A DNA stretch of 64,000 nt from an uncultured Desulfatiglans sp. Lineage in GTDB: Bacteria; Desulfobacterota; DSM-4660; Desulfatiglandales; Desulfatiglandaceae. Positions 1-9,887 of the stretch are shown piece by piece. Each line of letters starts with the position of its first letter. Position 1 is the stretch's first letter. The DNA lies in the NCBI GenBank assembly GCA_900498135.1, contig LR026961.1, positions 179,904 to 243,903 of the forward strand, in the 5' to 3' direction. The notes under the pieces are model-generated. The model was not told where the DNA came from and made no database searches. It worked only from the letters and a program-made list of their open reading frames with translations. The translations under genes were made by a program, and so were the position numbers.

Positions 1-1436
1 TTGTTTCCCGTCCGCGGTGCGTATCCCACCGATTGACCATTCAGCAAAATCTCAATCTCATCACTATAATCAGCATCGTAGAATTCGCACTCGATTATGA
101 CATCACCCGTCCTTCCGTCAAACCAGAAATCCACCGATGGTTCGTTTGCCAAAACTCCCGGGGCCAGATAGCCGTAAGATCCGGCAGCCGGTAGCTCGAC
201 TGCACCTGGGGGCACCAAAGGCGGTGGGGGAGTGGACTCGGCGACTGTAATATAATCTGTCTTGACAATCACATCCGTACTGTCCGGTCTTGAAGCTTCC
301 AGGGAGACTGAGTAGGTTCCGGGACTCGTATAGGTATGGGATGGGTTTTTGAGCGTGCTGGTCTGTCCGTCGCCAAATGTCCAGAACCATGCGGTCGGAT
401 TTCCGGTGGAATGATCTGCAAACTGGACCGTCAGGGAATCGGTTCCCGTGGTGGAATCGGCGCTGAAATCGGCCTGTACGGGGGGCGGGTCATATACCAC
501 GTAGGAGGCGCCATAGCCCACCCGGGAGGCCCCGTACTCTATCTTCATGTAGCCGTTTTCACCCCATCCAGTCCCCCAGGAATTCCTGAGTATCCAGACT
601 CCATTCGCACCCTGGTTGTCATCCCAGCCGACCAAAACGATGCCGTGGTTGACGGCAGCATCTATGTTTGTGTTGAAGACACCGCTTCGATAATACTGAA
701 AGGCGCTTCCCACGTAAACCGCTGCCGTGACCGGGCCGTACGTCATGATGGCGCGCTTGATATCCTCTGTAGGAGGAACACTAAAAGGCGAACCGACATA
801 GGCCCAATCGGTGATTTTGTAGGGATGATCATAGGGGCTGCCGCATGCCGTATCCCGTGCGGTATAGGCAAAGTCAGCTTCCAGCACCGCACCGGCCTCG
901 GTCTCCGATGCATTGTATTTCCACTCATGGTAATCGTGTGCCCACCAGCCGCCCCCGCAGCTCCATCTGTTCACATTGCAGGAAACCAGGTATTGCTCGG
1001 AAAGGTCTACAGATTTTCCTTCGTAAAGCAGGATGTTGCTCTCTAACGGCCCCACCGTCGCGAAGGCCCAGCAGGAACCGCAGGAGCCCTGGTCCCTGAT
1101 CGGGGGGCAGGCGCCTTGTGAACACCAATTAAAAGCGGAGGGCAATGCCACCGTGCCGGAAGCGCCTCCTATCGGATCCTGTGCATGCGATCGGAGCCGG
1201 TATGCCATTTCAGGGGTCCACCGGGTGGGGGCCATCAGGCCGCACAGTTCGCGCAATGAGCGATCGGTAGCCTGGTTGGCGCCGATCTCATAGGTCGCGC
1301 CACCCGCCTGCAGTTGATGTTTTAACTGCAGGAATTCAAGCGAACCCAGCTGCGCATTCACGGTTCCGCTGAAAACCAGCAGCAGGATCAACCCATGCCC
1401 TAGAAAGGTGAGCGCCTTCCATCCGCCTTTAGACAT
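1..1436 (-). CDS. Secreted papain-like (C1A) cysteine protease with PKD domain, 3'-partial
   Basis: The frame starts at ATG 1436 and stays open to the window edge (478 codons), so the C-terminus is missing. The first ~28 residues form a signal peptide (hydrophobic stretch, then VFSGTVNA before Q). The catalytic Cys is in GSCGSCWAF (about 1060-1035), the His in VNHGIVLVGW (about 655-625) and the Asn in RNSWGTGWGENGY (about 585-545), all in the order of family C1A. A PKD domain follows, with WTFGDGQTSTLKNPSHTY. The residues before the window edge resemble a small beta-rich C-terminal module. It is expected to be exported and to degrade extracellular protein; the ~85 residues between signal and catalytic domain may be a propeptide. 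No partner gene lies beside it. The family call is firm; the natural substrate is unknown. Confidence 0.9.
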   Translation of the reverse strand, partial: MSKGGWKALTFLGHGLILLLVFSGTVNAQLGSLEFLQLKHQLQAGGATYEIGANQATDRSLRELCGLMAPTRWTPEMAYRLRSHAQDPIGGASGTVALPSAFNWCSQGACPPIRDQGSCGSCWAFATVGPLESNILLYEGKSVDLSEQYLVSCNVNRWSCGGGWWAHDYHEWKYNASETEAGAVLEADFAYTARDTACGSPYDHPYKITDWAYVGSPFSVPPTEDIKRAIMTYGPVTAAVYVGSAFQYYRSGVFNTNIDAAVNHGIVLVGWDDNQGANGVWILRNSWGTGWGENGYMKIEYGASRVGYGASYVVYDPPPVQADFSADSTTGTDSLTVQFADHSTGNPTAWFWTFGDGQTSTLKNPSHTYTSPGTYSVSLEASRPDSTDVIVKTDYITVAESTPPPPLVPPGAVELPAAGSYGYLAPGVLANEPSVDFWFDGRTGDVIIECEFYDADYSDEIEILLNGQSVGYAPRTGN

Positions 1437-1687
1437 AACCAACCCCCTTTTCAAATCATGTCTTTACAACTATTTGATTTATATTATTTTTTTAAATAGA
1501 GATTCGATTCGGCCCTTTCTGGGCACGATGTTGGTTCTAGATTTATGCAAGAATAAAACCAGGGTGACCATGGGGGAGAGTCGTGTGCCGGTTCGGCTAA
1601 GGTGGTATTCAGCGGGGAGCCTGCAATACAGGCCCGCGGGGGGTAACGGTTGGCTCCAGGGGTCTTCCGGCTCCTTTCGATCTGGCT

Positions 1688-1717
1688 CCATTGGCACCAG
1701 GCACCTGGTGCCAATGG
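1688..1717. repeat. Perfect 14-bp inverted repeat in a 427-base intergenic gap
   Basis: CCATTGGCACCAGG at 1688-1701 is followed after CA by its exact complement at 1704-1717. No T-run follows, so it is a poor intrinsic terminator. It could be a protein-binding site or a REP-like element. It sits in the gap 1437-1863 between the protease start and the STT3-like gene's stop. I see no gene in the rest of the gap. The segment just upstream of the protease, 1455-1500, is AT-rich and may hold its promoter. Confidence 0.7.
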
Positions 1718-1863
1718 AAACAACGGCCACATGTCCCTGCGGGTGAGGCCGGCTGAGGGCAGGCTCAGTTACGAGTCGAATGGATCATTTGGTGGCTTGC
1801 GTTACAGAATGGTAATTGCGAGTGGAGCAGAACTAGAGCGGGGAAAAGGGGAATGCCTTTCGA

Positions 1864-4041
1864 TCAAAGCTTCAGTTTATAGACGCGGACATCGGGTGCG
1901 CGATCCAGCACAAGCTCGAAATAGGGTTCAAAATCAGCCGGATCCCCCAGCAGCAGTTGCACCAGGTTGGATCGATACGCTCTCTCTTGCATCAGAACGG
2001 TGATCCCTTTTTGGGCGTCGATCACGGCGAAAACCCCGGAAGTGGCTCCGTAATCCAGCTGCTCGATTCCATCCTCCGTGACGAGGGTGAGACCGGAGAG
2101 CCAAACGGCTTGGTTCCGGACCGTCACAGTACCCGCCACTTTGTTGAACTCGAGGGCTTCCTGGTGCAGCTCGAAGGGCGCCTGTTCACCCTCGCCCGCC
2201 GAGAAATCCCATGTGCCCAACCGCAGGATGGCCGGGGCTATCTTGACATGATCCCAGGACAGGACCAGATACTGCTCAGGCAGGGGCTTCTTCCCAGGGA
2301 GGGGAAGATCGGCGATCCCATCGAGAAAGGATTGCACATCTGAAGGGGCTTTTTTTCGGAATATCCAGGCAAAGGGGTTCCGGTAATTGGGCAGCTCCGC
2401 ACACCTGACGCGATAGGGCCGGGCCTTTTGCGCGGCGTAAGCCATCAGATGAAAAGCATATGCGGGGGAGTCGGACGCATAGATCCGGGCCAGGGGAACC
2501 GCATATTCCGCCCTCACATGCCCCCCGTCCGAAAACGTGCCCGCTCTCGCATAATACTGGGCCGTGTAACCATAATCCCACCAGATCCAGAACTGGGCGC
2601 CCGGGGTTATCTTGCCGCGCATGTCATGCAGCGCTTCGATCGTCTCCGGAGCGGCGGTCGTCATGGGGGCCTTGTTTCCCAACAAGGGGAGCGTCGTGAT
2701 GACCAGAAACCCCGCCAGCAGCAGGGCTTGACACACAAAGCCGATGCGCCGCCACCCAAGCCAGCGCCGCAAAATCTGTGTGAGTCCGAACCCGAGCCCC
2801 AGCCCGATGACGACTCCGCCATACATCGTAAAGCGCTCGCCCAGGCGAAGAGAGGCCAAACCCAACAGGAGAAGGGGCAGAAAAACCCAGGCCGCCGGGC
2901 GGCGCCAGAGCAGCGCAGCGTATCCGCAAACCCCCAGCCCAAAAAGAAGCCACCCACCGGAAATGGCATGAAAAACGGAGCGTAGATCGATGTCTTGCGC
3001 TTCGACAACGGTGTCCAGGACGGCGGGATAGAGATCATCAGGCCCGCGGGCGGCCCATCCACCGTATCCCGCCAACTTTCTCAACGCTCCACTCACCCAG
3101 TTCTCGACCCCCGAAAGGGTAAACACGGCCGCGCCTGTAACCAGCAAAGCCAGGACCAGGAACAGCGGATGCGAGGCCAACCAGTCGTAAGAACAGGGCC
3201 TCAAGAACCCGACCAGACAGAGGCCCGCACCTGAGGCAAGGCCGATCCAGCCGCCGGAGGCCGCCAGGACCAGGATCGCGAGGCCCAGGATCACCAACAA
3301 ACGCCCGGCCCTGGATGCCGTCAACAGGCCGAGGATCCCGGCCGTGGCGAGGATGGCCAGGAGGATGGCCGAACCCTGCGGGTAGAGCAGCAGATAGAGT
3401 TTGCTGATCAACCCCATACCGAGGGGCCAGAGGAGGGTCCATCCGTGCGTGAGGCGGCGATCACTTCCCCACGGTGGCCGCATCCGGCCTTCGAGCCAGC
3501 AACAGAGAAGGACACAGATCAAAACGGGGAAAAACAGGGCAAAGAGATCGGTGTCGAAATAGCCGAGCCGGGTGCGCCACAAGAACCCGGGCGCGGCACC
3601 CGCCAACACACCGGCGGCCACCGTCCCCTCCGGGAGGCGCCAGCGGGCGCCGAGCCATGCAAGGGGCGCAGCCACAAGGGGAGTCATGATCATGGGAAGC
3701 CAGAAGGCGATGTCGGCCAGGTTGACACCCGTAAGGGTATGCAGAAAGCGCAGAAAAACAGCAACAGGGGAGCAACTCTTGTAGTTGATACGATCCGCCC
3801 CTGCCAACCAGGCATAGGCGTCATGAGTGGCCAGGACCCTGTGGCCGTCCACCAGGAAAAATTTTTCGGGGGCGTGGATCAGATCGACCAGGCGAAGGGC
3901 GGCGCAAATGACAACGGCCACGGCGCACGGTATCAGCCAGTCCCGGTGTCTATAGGCATAGGTCGATAGGGTTTCGGCCGAGAATTGGCTGTTTGAAGGC
4001 TGGTTCGATCTACTTTTTGGTGGTGTTTTGGAACGCTTCAC
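1864..4041 (-). CDS. STT3/PglB/AglB-family oligosaccharyltransferase-like membrane protein
   Basis: This is a multi-spanning membrane protein with a C-terminal soluble domain. WWDYGY lies near residue 486, followed by TAQYYARAGTFSDGGHV; this WWDYG motif is the hallmark of STT3-type enzymes that move a lipid-linked oligosaccharide onto asparagine. THDAYAWLAGADRINY (~residue 72) and GYFDTDLF (~159) fit the acidic metal/substrate motifs of the external loops. Around ten hydrophobic segments precede the WWDYG domain. The frame is open up to 4311, but the first 90 residues of that version do not look like family sequence. The GTG at 4041 gives a basic N-terminus (KRSKTPPKSR) just before the first helix, so I prefer it; no strong ribosome site decides. 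It is divergent from a Wzz-like gene, which suggests a surface-glycan setting. Family certain, glycan and acceptor unknown. Confidence 0.85.
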   Translation of the reverse strand: MKRSKTPPKSRSNQPSNSQFSAETLSTYAYRHRDWLIPCAVAVVICAALRLVDLIHAPEKFFLVDGHRVLATHDAYAWLAGADRINYKSCSPVAVFLRFLHTLTGVNLADIAFWLPMIMTPLVAAPLAWLGARWRLPEGTVAAGVLAGAAPGFLWRTRLGYFDTDLFALFFPVLICVLLCCWLEGRMRPPWGSDRRLTHGWTLLWPLGMGLISKLYLLLYPQGSAILLAILATAGILGLLTASRAGRLLVILGLAILVLAASGGWIGLASGAGLCLVGFLRPCSYDWLASHPLFLVLALLVTGAAVFTLSGVENWVSGALRKLAGYGGWAARGPDDLYPAVLDTVVEAQDIDLRSVFHAISGGWLLFGLGVCGYAALLWRRPAAWVFLPLLLLGLASLRLGERFTMYGGVVIGLGLGFGLTQILRRWLGWRRIGFVCQALLLAGFLVITTLPLLGNKAPMTTAAPETIEALHDMRGKITPGAQFWIWWDYGYTAQYYARAGTFSDGGHVRAEYAVPLARIYASDSPAYAFHLMAYAAQKARPYRVRCAELPNYRNPFAWIFRKKAPSDVQSFLDGIADLPLPGKKPLPEQYLVLSWDHVKIAPAILRLGTWDFSAGEGEQAPFELHQEALEFNKVAGTVTVRNQAVWLSGLTLVTEDGIEQLDYGATSGVFAVIDAQKGITVLMQERAYRSNLVQLLLGDPADFEPYFELVLDRAPDVRVYKLKL

Positions 4042-4378
4042 GATGATCGCTCGAGTTGAATGTCTATTGCCGATGGGCGCCCTCTGCCCATGACGGTCAG
4101 TCAGGCGGCTTCCTCCCGGATCGAACCAGGCATCACGGGGCGGCACCAAGGCCCGCGAACGGGGCTGCCATGCACCGCGGACCGGATCTTGCAGCCCTGA
4201 AGCAGCCGCAGAGCCAACATATAAAGAGCCGGCGCATCGAGTCAAGTGAAAGAAGGCCGGCGAAGCCGCAAAATCGCCGGAGGAGCCTTCATGGATTTTC
4301 CATTGACCCATCCAGCGATCTTTATTAAGCTCGCCTCGGTGCCACCCGGACTACATTTTTCTGCGAAGGAGTCAGCGA

Positions 4379-5998
4379 TTGAGTACGATGGATGCACATC
4401 AGCGGCCGCAGCAGGACGAACGGTTTTACGAAGACTATGACAGCATTTCCATCAAGGAACTGATCCTCACCATCTGGGGGTTCAGAAGGTGGATCGTGAT
4501 CCTGGGGTTTGCAGCGACCTTGCTGGTCGTGGCGGTGGGCGCGGTCCTTTACCTCTCGCAGGAGAAGTATCCGGTCACCAAGCTGTCCTTTCAACTGGAG
4601 TTCGACAGCGCGGAAAAGGGGCAGTACCCGAACGGAACGCCGTTCAGTTCATCGGACATTCTGGTGACGCCGGTGCTGAAAGAGGTCTACCAGACCAACG
4701 ACCTCCAAAAATACATGAGTTTTTCGAACTTCAAAGGATCACTGTCGGTCATCCAGCGAAACGACGAATTGCGGCTCCTCGAGTACCGCTATGCCGCCAA
4801 GCTGGAGGATCGCAAACTTTCCGTGGAGCAGAGGGAGCGCCTCGAGGCCGAATTCCGCGAAAAGAAGAAGAGCCTGATGACCGCCAACTACGAGCTTGTG
4901 TTCGCCGGGGATGAATCCATTACACCCTTACCGCCGACACTGCGGGCGAAGGTCCTGAACGATCTGTTGAGCACGTGGGCGGAGTACGCCCAATCGGTCA
5001 AGGGAGTCACCCAGTACGATATCGCGCTGGTCTCGAGAGACATTCTCCGCCCCGAGGACATCGAGACCGAGGATTATCCCGTGGTCATGGACATGCTCCG
5101 GTCCACACTCAAGCGTGTGCTCGACGACATCGACAAGGTCATGAAGGTCCCCGGCGCTTCGGTTTTCCGACTGCCCGAAAGCGGTCTGTCGCTGCTCGAT
5201 CTGCGCTACCGCACCCTCGACATCGAAAGCTACCGGCTCAATCCCATGCTCGCCATCGTGGGGGCGGCCTGGGCAAGCGGGAACGGACGACACACCGGGG
5301 AGTATCTCCGGCACCGGATCACCGAACTCAAAATGAAGGCCCAGGACGCCGACGCGCGCATCAAGGTCTATGAGAAGGCGCTAAAAACCTACGTTCAAGG
5401 GGGCGGCATCGACGCCGTCGGCAACGAGATCGCGGGGGCCTTGCAGGGGGCGCCTCCCGGCGCCGGCGTGCAGCCGTTCGGATCGAACGTCATGCCGCAG
5501 ATCGGAGAATCCTTCCTCGACAATCTCATCAGCATGGTCAAAGCGAACCTGGACATCGAGTTTCGGCGAAGCCTGACGCAGAAGATCATCGAGGTCGGCC
5601 TGGAAAAGGCCAGGATCGACTCGGACCTGAACTACTATGCGCAGATACTGAAAAACATCGAGGATGCGGAAAAACTCGGGGCCGGGAAGCTTGCCGCCGA
5701 CGGGGCACGGCAGGAGATCCGAAGGAGCATCGCAGCGATCTACGACAACCTCATGCAGACCATCAGCCAGATCAGGACCATCTACGAGGGGTTGAGCCAG
5801 GCCAACCTCAATGCGGCCAGCACCCTCTACAGCCTGACCAAGCCGGTCTATTTCACGGTCGAGAAGGCGCTGACGACCCAGAGGCTGATCCCCTACCTCG
5901 TGGTCGCCTGGGTGCTGCTCCAAGGCTGCATCCTGCTGGGCGTCCTGATCGCCAGTGCTTTTATGAAACCCGGGGGAAAACAGCCGGCAACGGCATAG
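4379..5998 (+). CDS. Wzz-like polysaccharide chain-length determinant protein
   Basis: The 539-residue protein has a short cytoplasmic start with DSISIKELILTIW, a membrane helix at about residues 38-60, a long periplasmic part rich in charged helices, and a second helix near the C-terminus (LIPYLVVAWVLLQGCILLG, ~505-523) followed by a basic tail. This two-helix arrangement with an N-terminal Wzz motif is that of chain-length regulators of O-antigen or capsule polymers. No tyrosine-kinase domain is fused. The start is TTG at 4379, seven bases after AAGGAG (4366-4371); the ATG at 4388 is too far from that site. The neighbouring divergent gene is an STT3-like enzyme; no Wzx/Wzy or glycosyltransferase cluster is in the window. 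Confidence 0.72.
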   Translation: MSTMDAHQRPQQDERFYEDYDSISIKELILTIWGFRRWIVILGFAATLLVVAVGAVLYLSQEKYPVTKLSFQLEFDSAEKGQYPNGTPFSSSDILVTPVLKEVYQTNDLQKYMSFSNFKGSLSVIQRNDELRLLEYRYAAKLEDRKLSVEQRERLEAEFREKKKSLMTANYELVFAGDESITPLPPTLRAKVLNDLLSTWAEYAQSVKGVTQYDIALVSRDILRPEDIETEDYPVVMDMLRSTLKRVLDDIDKVMKVPGASVFRLPESGLSLLDLRYRTLDIESYRLNPMLAIVGAAWASGNGRHTGEYLRHRITELKMKAQDADARIKVYEKALKTYVQGGGIDAVGNEIAGALQGAPPGAGVQPFGSNVMPQIGESFLDNLISMVKANLDIEFRRSLTQKIIEVGLEKARIDSDLNYYAQILKNIEDAEKLGAGKLAADGARQEIRRSIAAIYDNLMQTISQIRTIYEGLSQANLNAASTLYSLTKPVYFTVEKALTTQRLIPYLVVAWVLLQGCILLGVLIASAFMKPGGKQPATA

Positions 5999-6006
5999 GG
6001 GAGCGA

Positions 6007-6032
6007 ATGCCGCACACCGTCTTTTGCGGCAT
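6007..6032. terminator. Hairpin between convergent wzz-like gene and fdhB
   Basis: ATGCCGCA (6007-6014) pairs with TGCGGCAT (6025-6032). The hairpin lies between two converging genes and touches the fdhB stop codon. It has no long T-run, so its role as terminator is probable rather than shown. Confidence 0.5.
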
Positions 6033-6748
6033 CAACTCAAGAGAGACCGCAGGATGCGGCGGAGGGCGAGGCTGCGGGTGAGGCCGTGGTTGACTCGGGC
6101 GACGGCGTTTTCGTGGTATCTTTGAGGGTCGTCGACGACGAGGAAGATCACGCGGACGTAGTCTTCATCGAGGAGGCGGGTCTTGGGGCAAGCCGGTTTG
6201 AGGGCGTCGACGCGTGCGTGGCCCAGGCGGAGGATCTCGTCCCGGTCACCGAAGCGGATCGCGCCCGTGGGGCAGGCGGCCGCGCAGACAGGGAGCAGAC
6301 CGTTGGAGATGCGGTCGATGCAGAAGGTGCACTTGACGATGCGCCCGTCGGCGGTCCGGCGGGGGATGTCGTAGGGGCAGACGTCCCGGACATCCTGAAA
6401 TGCCGCCTGACGGGCCTTTTCCGTGTAGACCACGGCGCCGGTCTCCGAGTCCTGGATCACGCCGCCCGAGACATACCCTTCGATCGCGTCCTTGCAGTCC
6501 GGTGAGAGGCAGTGGCGGCACTGGTCCGAAAAGAAGTACCAGGCGGGCGTGCTGTCGGGCGCCTCGGCGGGACGCTCCTTGAAGCGCACCAGTTTGAAGG
6601 TCTGGCCGTCCAGGTCGGCCGGGTTTTGATGGCCGCCGCGGTTGGATGAACGGTCGGCGCCGTTACGGTTCCAGCTCTTGCAGGCGACCTGGCAGGCTCG
6701 GCACCCGGTGCAGCGGGTCGTATCGATCAGCATAGCCTTCCCATCCAT
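6032..6748 (-). CDS. fdhB: Formate dehydrogenase iron-sulfur (beta) subunit
   Basis: The 238-residue protein carries four ferredoxin-type cysteine groups: CTGCRACQVACKSWN near the N-terminus, CRHCLSPDCK, CPYDIP with CTFCIDR, and CAAACPTGAI. They would hold four [4Fe-4S] clusters that pass electrons from the catalytic subunit. It starts four bases after the fdhA stop, with AAAGGACGG as ribosome site, so both subunits are made together. FdnH-type subunits end in a membrane anchor; this one ends in an ordinary basic helix, and no cytochrome b gene follows. A soluble periplasmic FdhAB, like those of Desulfovibrio that feed cytochrome c3, is the likely form (inference). Confidence 0.9.
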   Translation of the reverse strand: MDGKAMLIDTTRCTGCRACQVACKSWNRNGADRSSNRGGHQNPADLDGQTFKLVRFKERPAEAPDSTPAWYFFSDQCRHCLSPDCKDAIEGYVSGGVIQDSETGAVVYTEKARQAAFQDVRDVCPYDIPRRTADGRIVKCTFCIDRISNGLLPVCAAACPTGAIRFGDRDEILRLGHARVDALKPACPKTRLLDEDYVRVIFLVVDDPQRYHENAVARVNHGLTRSLALRRILRSLLS

Positions 6749-6752
6749 TGCA

Positions 6753-9700
6753 TCAACCGTCCTTTCGCTGCAGGCTCACCATGAAGGCCTTGGTCTCGGG
6801 GATGCGGGTGTTCGGGTCTCCGGCAGAAGGAGTTAGGAGGTTGGCGCTGTCCCCGCCGGCATGGGGCCAGAGCCAACCATAATGCCAGGGCAGTCCTACC
6901 ACATGGACTTCGGCGCCGTTCACCTTGAAGGGCCGGAGGCGCGAGGTCACCATTGCGACGGCCTCGAGCGAGCCGCGGGCGGAGGCCACCACTACTCGGT
7001 CGCCGTTGCGGATGCCCTTCTGCCGAGCCAGCTCCCGGCTCATCTCGACGAACATCTGCGGCTCGGCCTCCAGGAGCCAGGGCATGGAACGGCTCATGGC
7101 GCCGCTCTGCCAGTGCTCGGCCACGCGGCAGGTGGTGGCGACGATCGGGAAGCGCGGATCGGCGGCCGGCCGGCGCAGCCCGCCGAAATCGTAGGCGCGC
7201 AAAAGCGGGTTCACCTGCTGAGCGTTCATCAGATTGGCCGAAGCCGGTCCTTCGACCGGTTCATAGTGCTCGGGGAAGGGTCCGTCCAGCAACCCCGGGC
7301 CGAAGACACCCCCCAAACCATCGGCGCGCATGATGAATGGGTAGCGGCTATCGGGACGCGCTGACCCGTCGGGGTTCTGCATGGGAAACCAGCCGCCGTC
7401 CGGCACATCCCCCTCCCATTGATTGGCGACGTAGCGGCCGGCCTCGCTTGAACCGATGAAGCGGATGACGGGCTTCTGCGGATTCCAGGGGCGGCCCTGC
7501 AAGTCCACGGCGGCGCGATTGTAGAGGATCCGCCGGTTCATGGGCCAGGACCAGGCCCACTGCGGATAGAGGCCGATGCCGGTTGGGTCTTCCCTGCCCC
7601 GGCGGGCCATCTGGTTGCCGTCGGCGTTGTAGCTCTGGCAGTAGAGCCAGTTGCCGCTTGCCGTCGAGCCGTTCTCCTGGAGGAGTGCGAAGGAGGGCAC
7701 CGCGTCGCCCTTTCGAAAGGCCTTGCCCTGGATCGTTGCATCGCGGGTGAAGCGGCCGTTGATGCCGCGCGCCGCCTTGTGCGCATCGAAACGGCCCTCG
7801 GTCCGGTAGTCCCAGGCGAGATGGGTGATGGGCTCGGGGAAGGCCCCGCCCTCTTTCTGGTAGAGCGCACGGACGGCGGCGAAGAGCTCGGTCAGGATAT
7901 CCCCGTCGCTGCGGGCCTCTCCGGGCGGCTCCTGGGCCTTCCATCGCCACTGGGCCCAGCGGCCGCTGTTGGTGATGGACCCTTCCTTTTCCATCGACGC
8001 CGCGCAGGGGAGCAGGAACACCTCGGTTCGAATGGTGCGCGGGTCCATCCCCGGACCTTTCCAGAAGGCGGCGGTCTCGGTCTCGAAGAGATTCGCCGAC
8101 ACCATCCAATCGAGCTTGGCCATGGCCGCGCGGGTGCGGCCGGCATCCGCCCCGCTGCAGGCCGGGTTCTGGCCCCAGGCAAAGAACCCGCGGAGTTCTC
8201 CCCGGTCCATGGCGTCGAAGAGGTCGAGCCAGGTGTAGGTCCGGTGGTCGGCGAGCTTCGGAAGCCAGGCATAGCAGAAGCCGTTTTCGGGGATGGCCGC
8301 CTCGCCGAACAGGGCCTTCAGGAAGCTGACCACGTATTTCGGGCGGTTTTGCCACCAGTTGGCGCTGAGGGGGTCGGAGGAGGACGGCGTGTTCTCCTTC
8401 AGGTAGTCGGAGAGGGTCGCCATGGTGGCCCTGGGGACCGGAAGGTATCCCGGCCAGTCGCCATAGAGCAGCCCGTGGTCCGTGGAACCCTGCACGTTCG
8501 ACTCCCCGCGCAGGGCGTTCACCCCGCCGCCTGCCATCCCCATGTTGCCGAGGAGGAGCTGGATGATCGCCATAGCGCGGATGTTCTGGACCCCCACCGT
8601 GTGCTGGGTCCAGCCCATGGCATAGAGGATGGTGCCGGCCCGGTCCGGCCTGCCGGTGGCGGAAACGCATTCGTAGACGCGGAGCAGATCCTCTCGGGGG
8701 GTGCCGGTGACAGCGCTCACCTTCTCGGGCGTGTAGCGCGCGAAATGGGTCTTCAGGAGCTGGAAGACGGTGCGCGGATGGGATAAGGAAGGGTCCTTCC
8801 GGACGGCGCCGCCCGCGTTCGTCTCGTAGGCCCAGAAGCTCCGGTCGTAGGCGCGGGCGCGGGGGTCGAAGCCGCTGAAAAGGCCGTCGTGGAACGCGAA
8901 CTTTTCGCTGACGAGGCAGGCGGCATTCGTGTAGTGGGCGACGTAATCCCGGAAGCAGCGGTTTTCGGAAAGGATGAAGCGGATCATGCCGCCGAGGAAG
9001 GCGATGTCGGTCCCCGGGCGCAGAGGGGCATAGATGTCCGCCTTGCTAGAGGTCCTGGTGAAGCGCGGGTCCACGTGGATCACCGTGGCGCCCCGTTCGC
9101 GCGCAGCCTCGACCCATTTGAAGGCGACGGGATGGTTCTCGGCCGGATTGCTCCCCATGATGAGGATGCAATCGCTGTTGCGGATGTCGATCCAGTGGTT
9201 CGTCATGGCGCCGCGTCCGAACGACTCTCCCAGAGCCGTCACCGTGGCGCTGTGTCAGATGCGGGCCTGGTGCTCGATGTAGACCAGGCCGAGGGCGCGG
9301 AGCATGGCCTGGTAGATCCAGCACTCCTCGTTGTCGAGCGCGGCGCTGCCGACCGAGGCGATCGTGGCGCAGCGGTTGACGGTCCAGCCGTCGGGGTCGA
9401 CCGATTCGAAGCCGTCGTCGCGGGTCTTCTTGATCCGCCGGGCGATCGTGGAGAGCGCCCAGTCCCAGTCTTTCGTCTCCCAGTGGTCGCTGCAGGGCGC
9501 CCGATAAAGGACACGGGTCAGGCGGCGCTCGTTCGCGGCCAACTGGTCGAGGGCGGCGCCTTTCGCGCAGAGCGCGCCCGCGTTGATCGGGTGTTCGGGG
9601 TCCCCTTCGGTGTAGACCACCCGGCCGGTTTGAGGATCCGTGTGGCAGATCACGCCGCACCCGACGGCGCAAAAGGGGCAGATGCTGCGGGTCGGCACGG

Positions 9701-9836
9701 TCCCGCCGGTTCGGTCAGGCCAGGCGGAGGGGCCGGATTCGGGCGGTTGCAAACCCAGGGCCTTGCGGCCGCCCACGGTCACGCCGGCCGCCACGGTCCC
9801 GCTCAGCTGCAGAAATCTGCGGCGCGTCACGTCCAT
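6753..9836 (-). CDS. fdhA: Selenocysteine-containing formate dehydrogenase, catalytic (alpha) subunit
   Basis: The frame runs through one in-frame TGA (9257-9255) that sits exactly where formate dehydrogenases have Sec or Cys: EHQARI-U-HSATV, residue 194 when counted from ATG 9836. Both sides share the frame, and the C-terminal part (829 residues) has full family similarity. The enzyme (1027 residues) oxidises formate to CO2 at a Mo/W-bis-pyranopterin site. A Tat signal TRRRFLQLSG lies at residues 4-13, so it is exported folded. ICPFCAVGCG (C53, C56, C60) plus the Cys in ALCAKG hold a [4Fe-4S] cluster. I chose ATG 9836 (GGAG ten bases upstream, normal Tat start) over 9860. fdhB follows at once. 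A gene caller that stops at TGA would split this into 201- and 829-residue pieces. Confidence 0.95.
9221..9257 (-). promoter_or_regulatory. Bacterial SECIS-like element in fdhA with the Sec UGA
   Basis: The UGA codon is at 9257-9255. Fifteen bases later an 8-bp stem forms (9239-9232 with 9228-9221, one G-U pair) closed by the loop GGG (9231-9229). The loop is 23-26 bases after the UGA, within the distance known for bacterial SECIS hairpins read by SelB. No selA, selB or selC is in the window, so the decoding genes must be elsewhere. Confidence 0.75.
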
Positions 9837-9887
9837 AAGGAACCCGCTCCAGAGTGGCATGGTGCCGGAAGGGGATGGATCCTGTCA

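Noticed and set aside
1688..1717. Palindrome as a sigma-54 or catabolite-type operator
   Set aside because: TTGGCAC lacks the TTGC half at the right distance, and no regulator or downstream gene in the right direction supports it.
9255..9257. In-frame TGA in fdhA as a nonsense mutation
   Set aside because: It sits exactly at the Sec/Cys position of formate dehydrogenases, the frame continues intact, and a SECIS-like hairpin follows.
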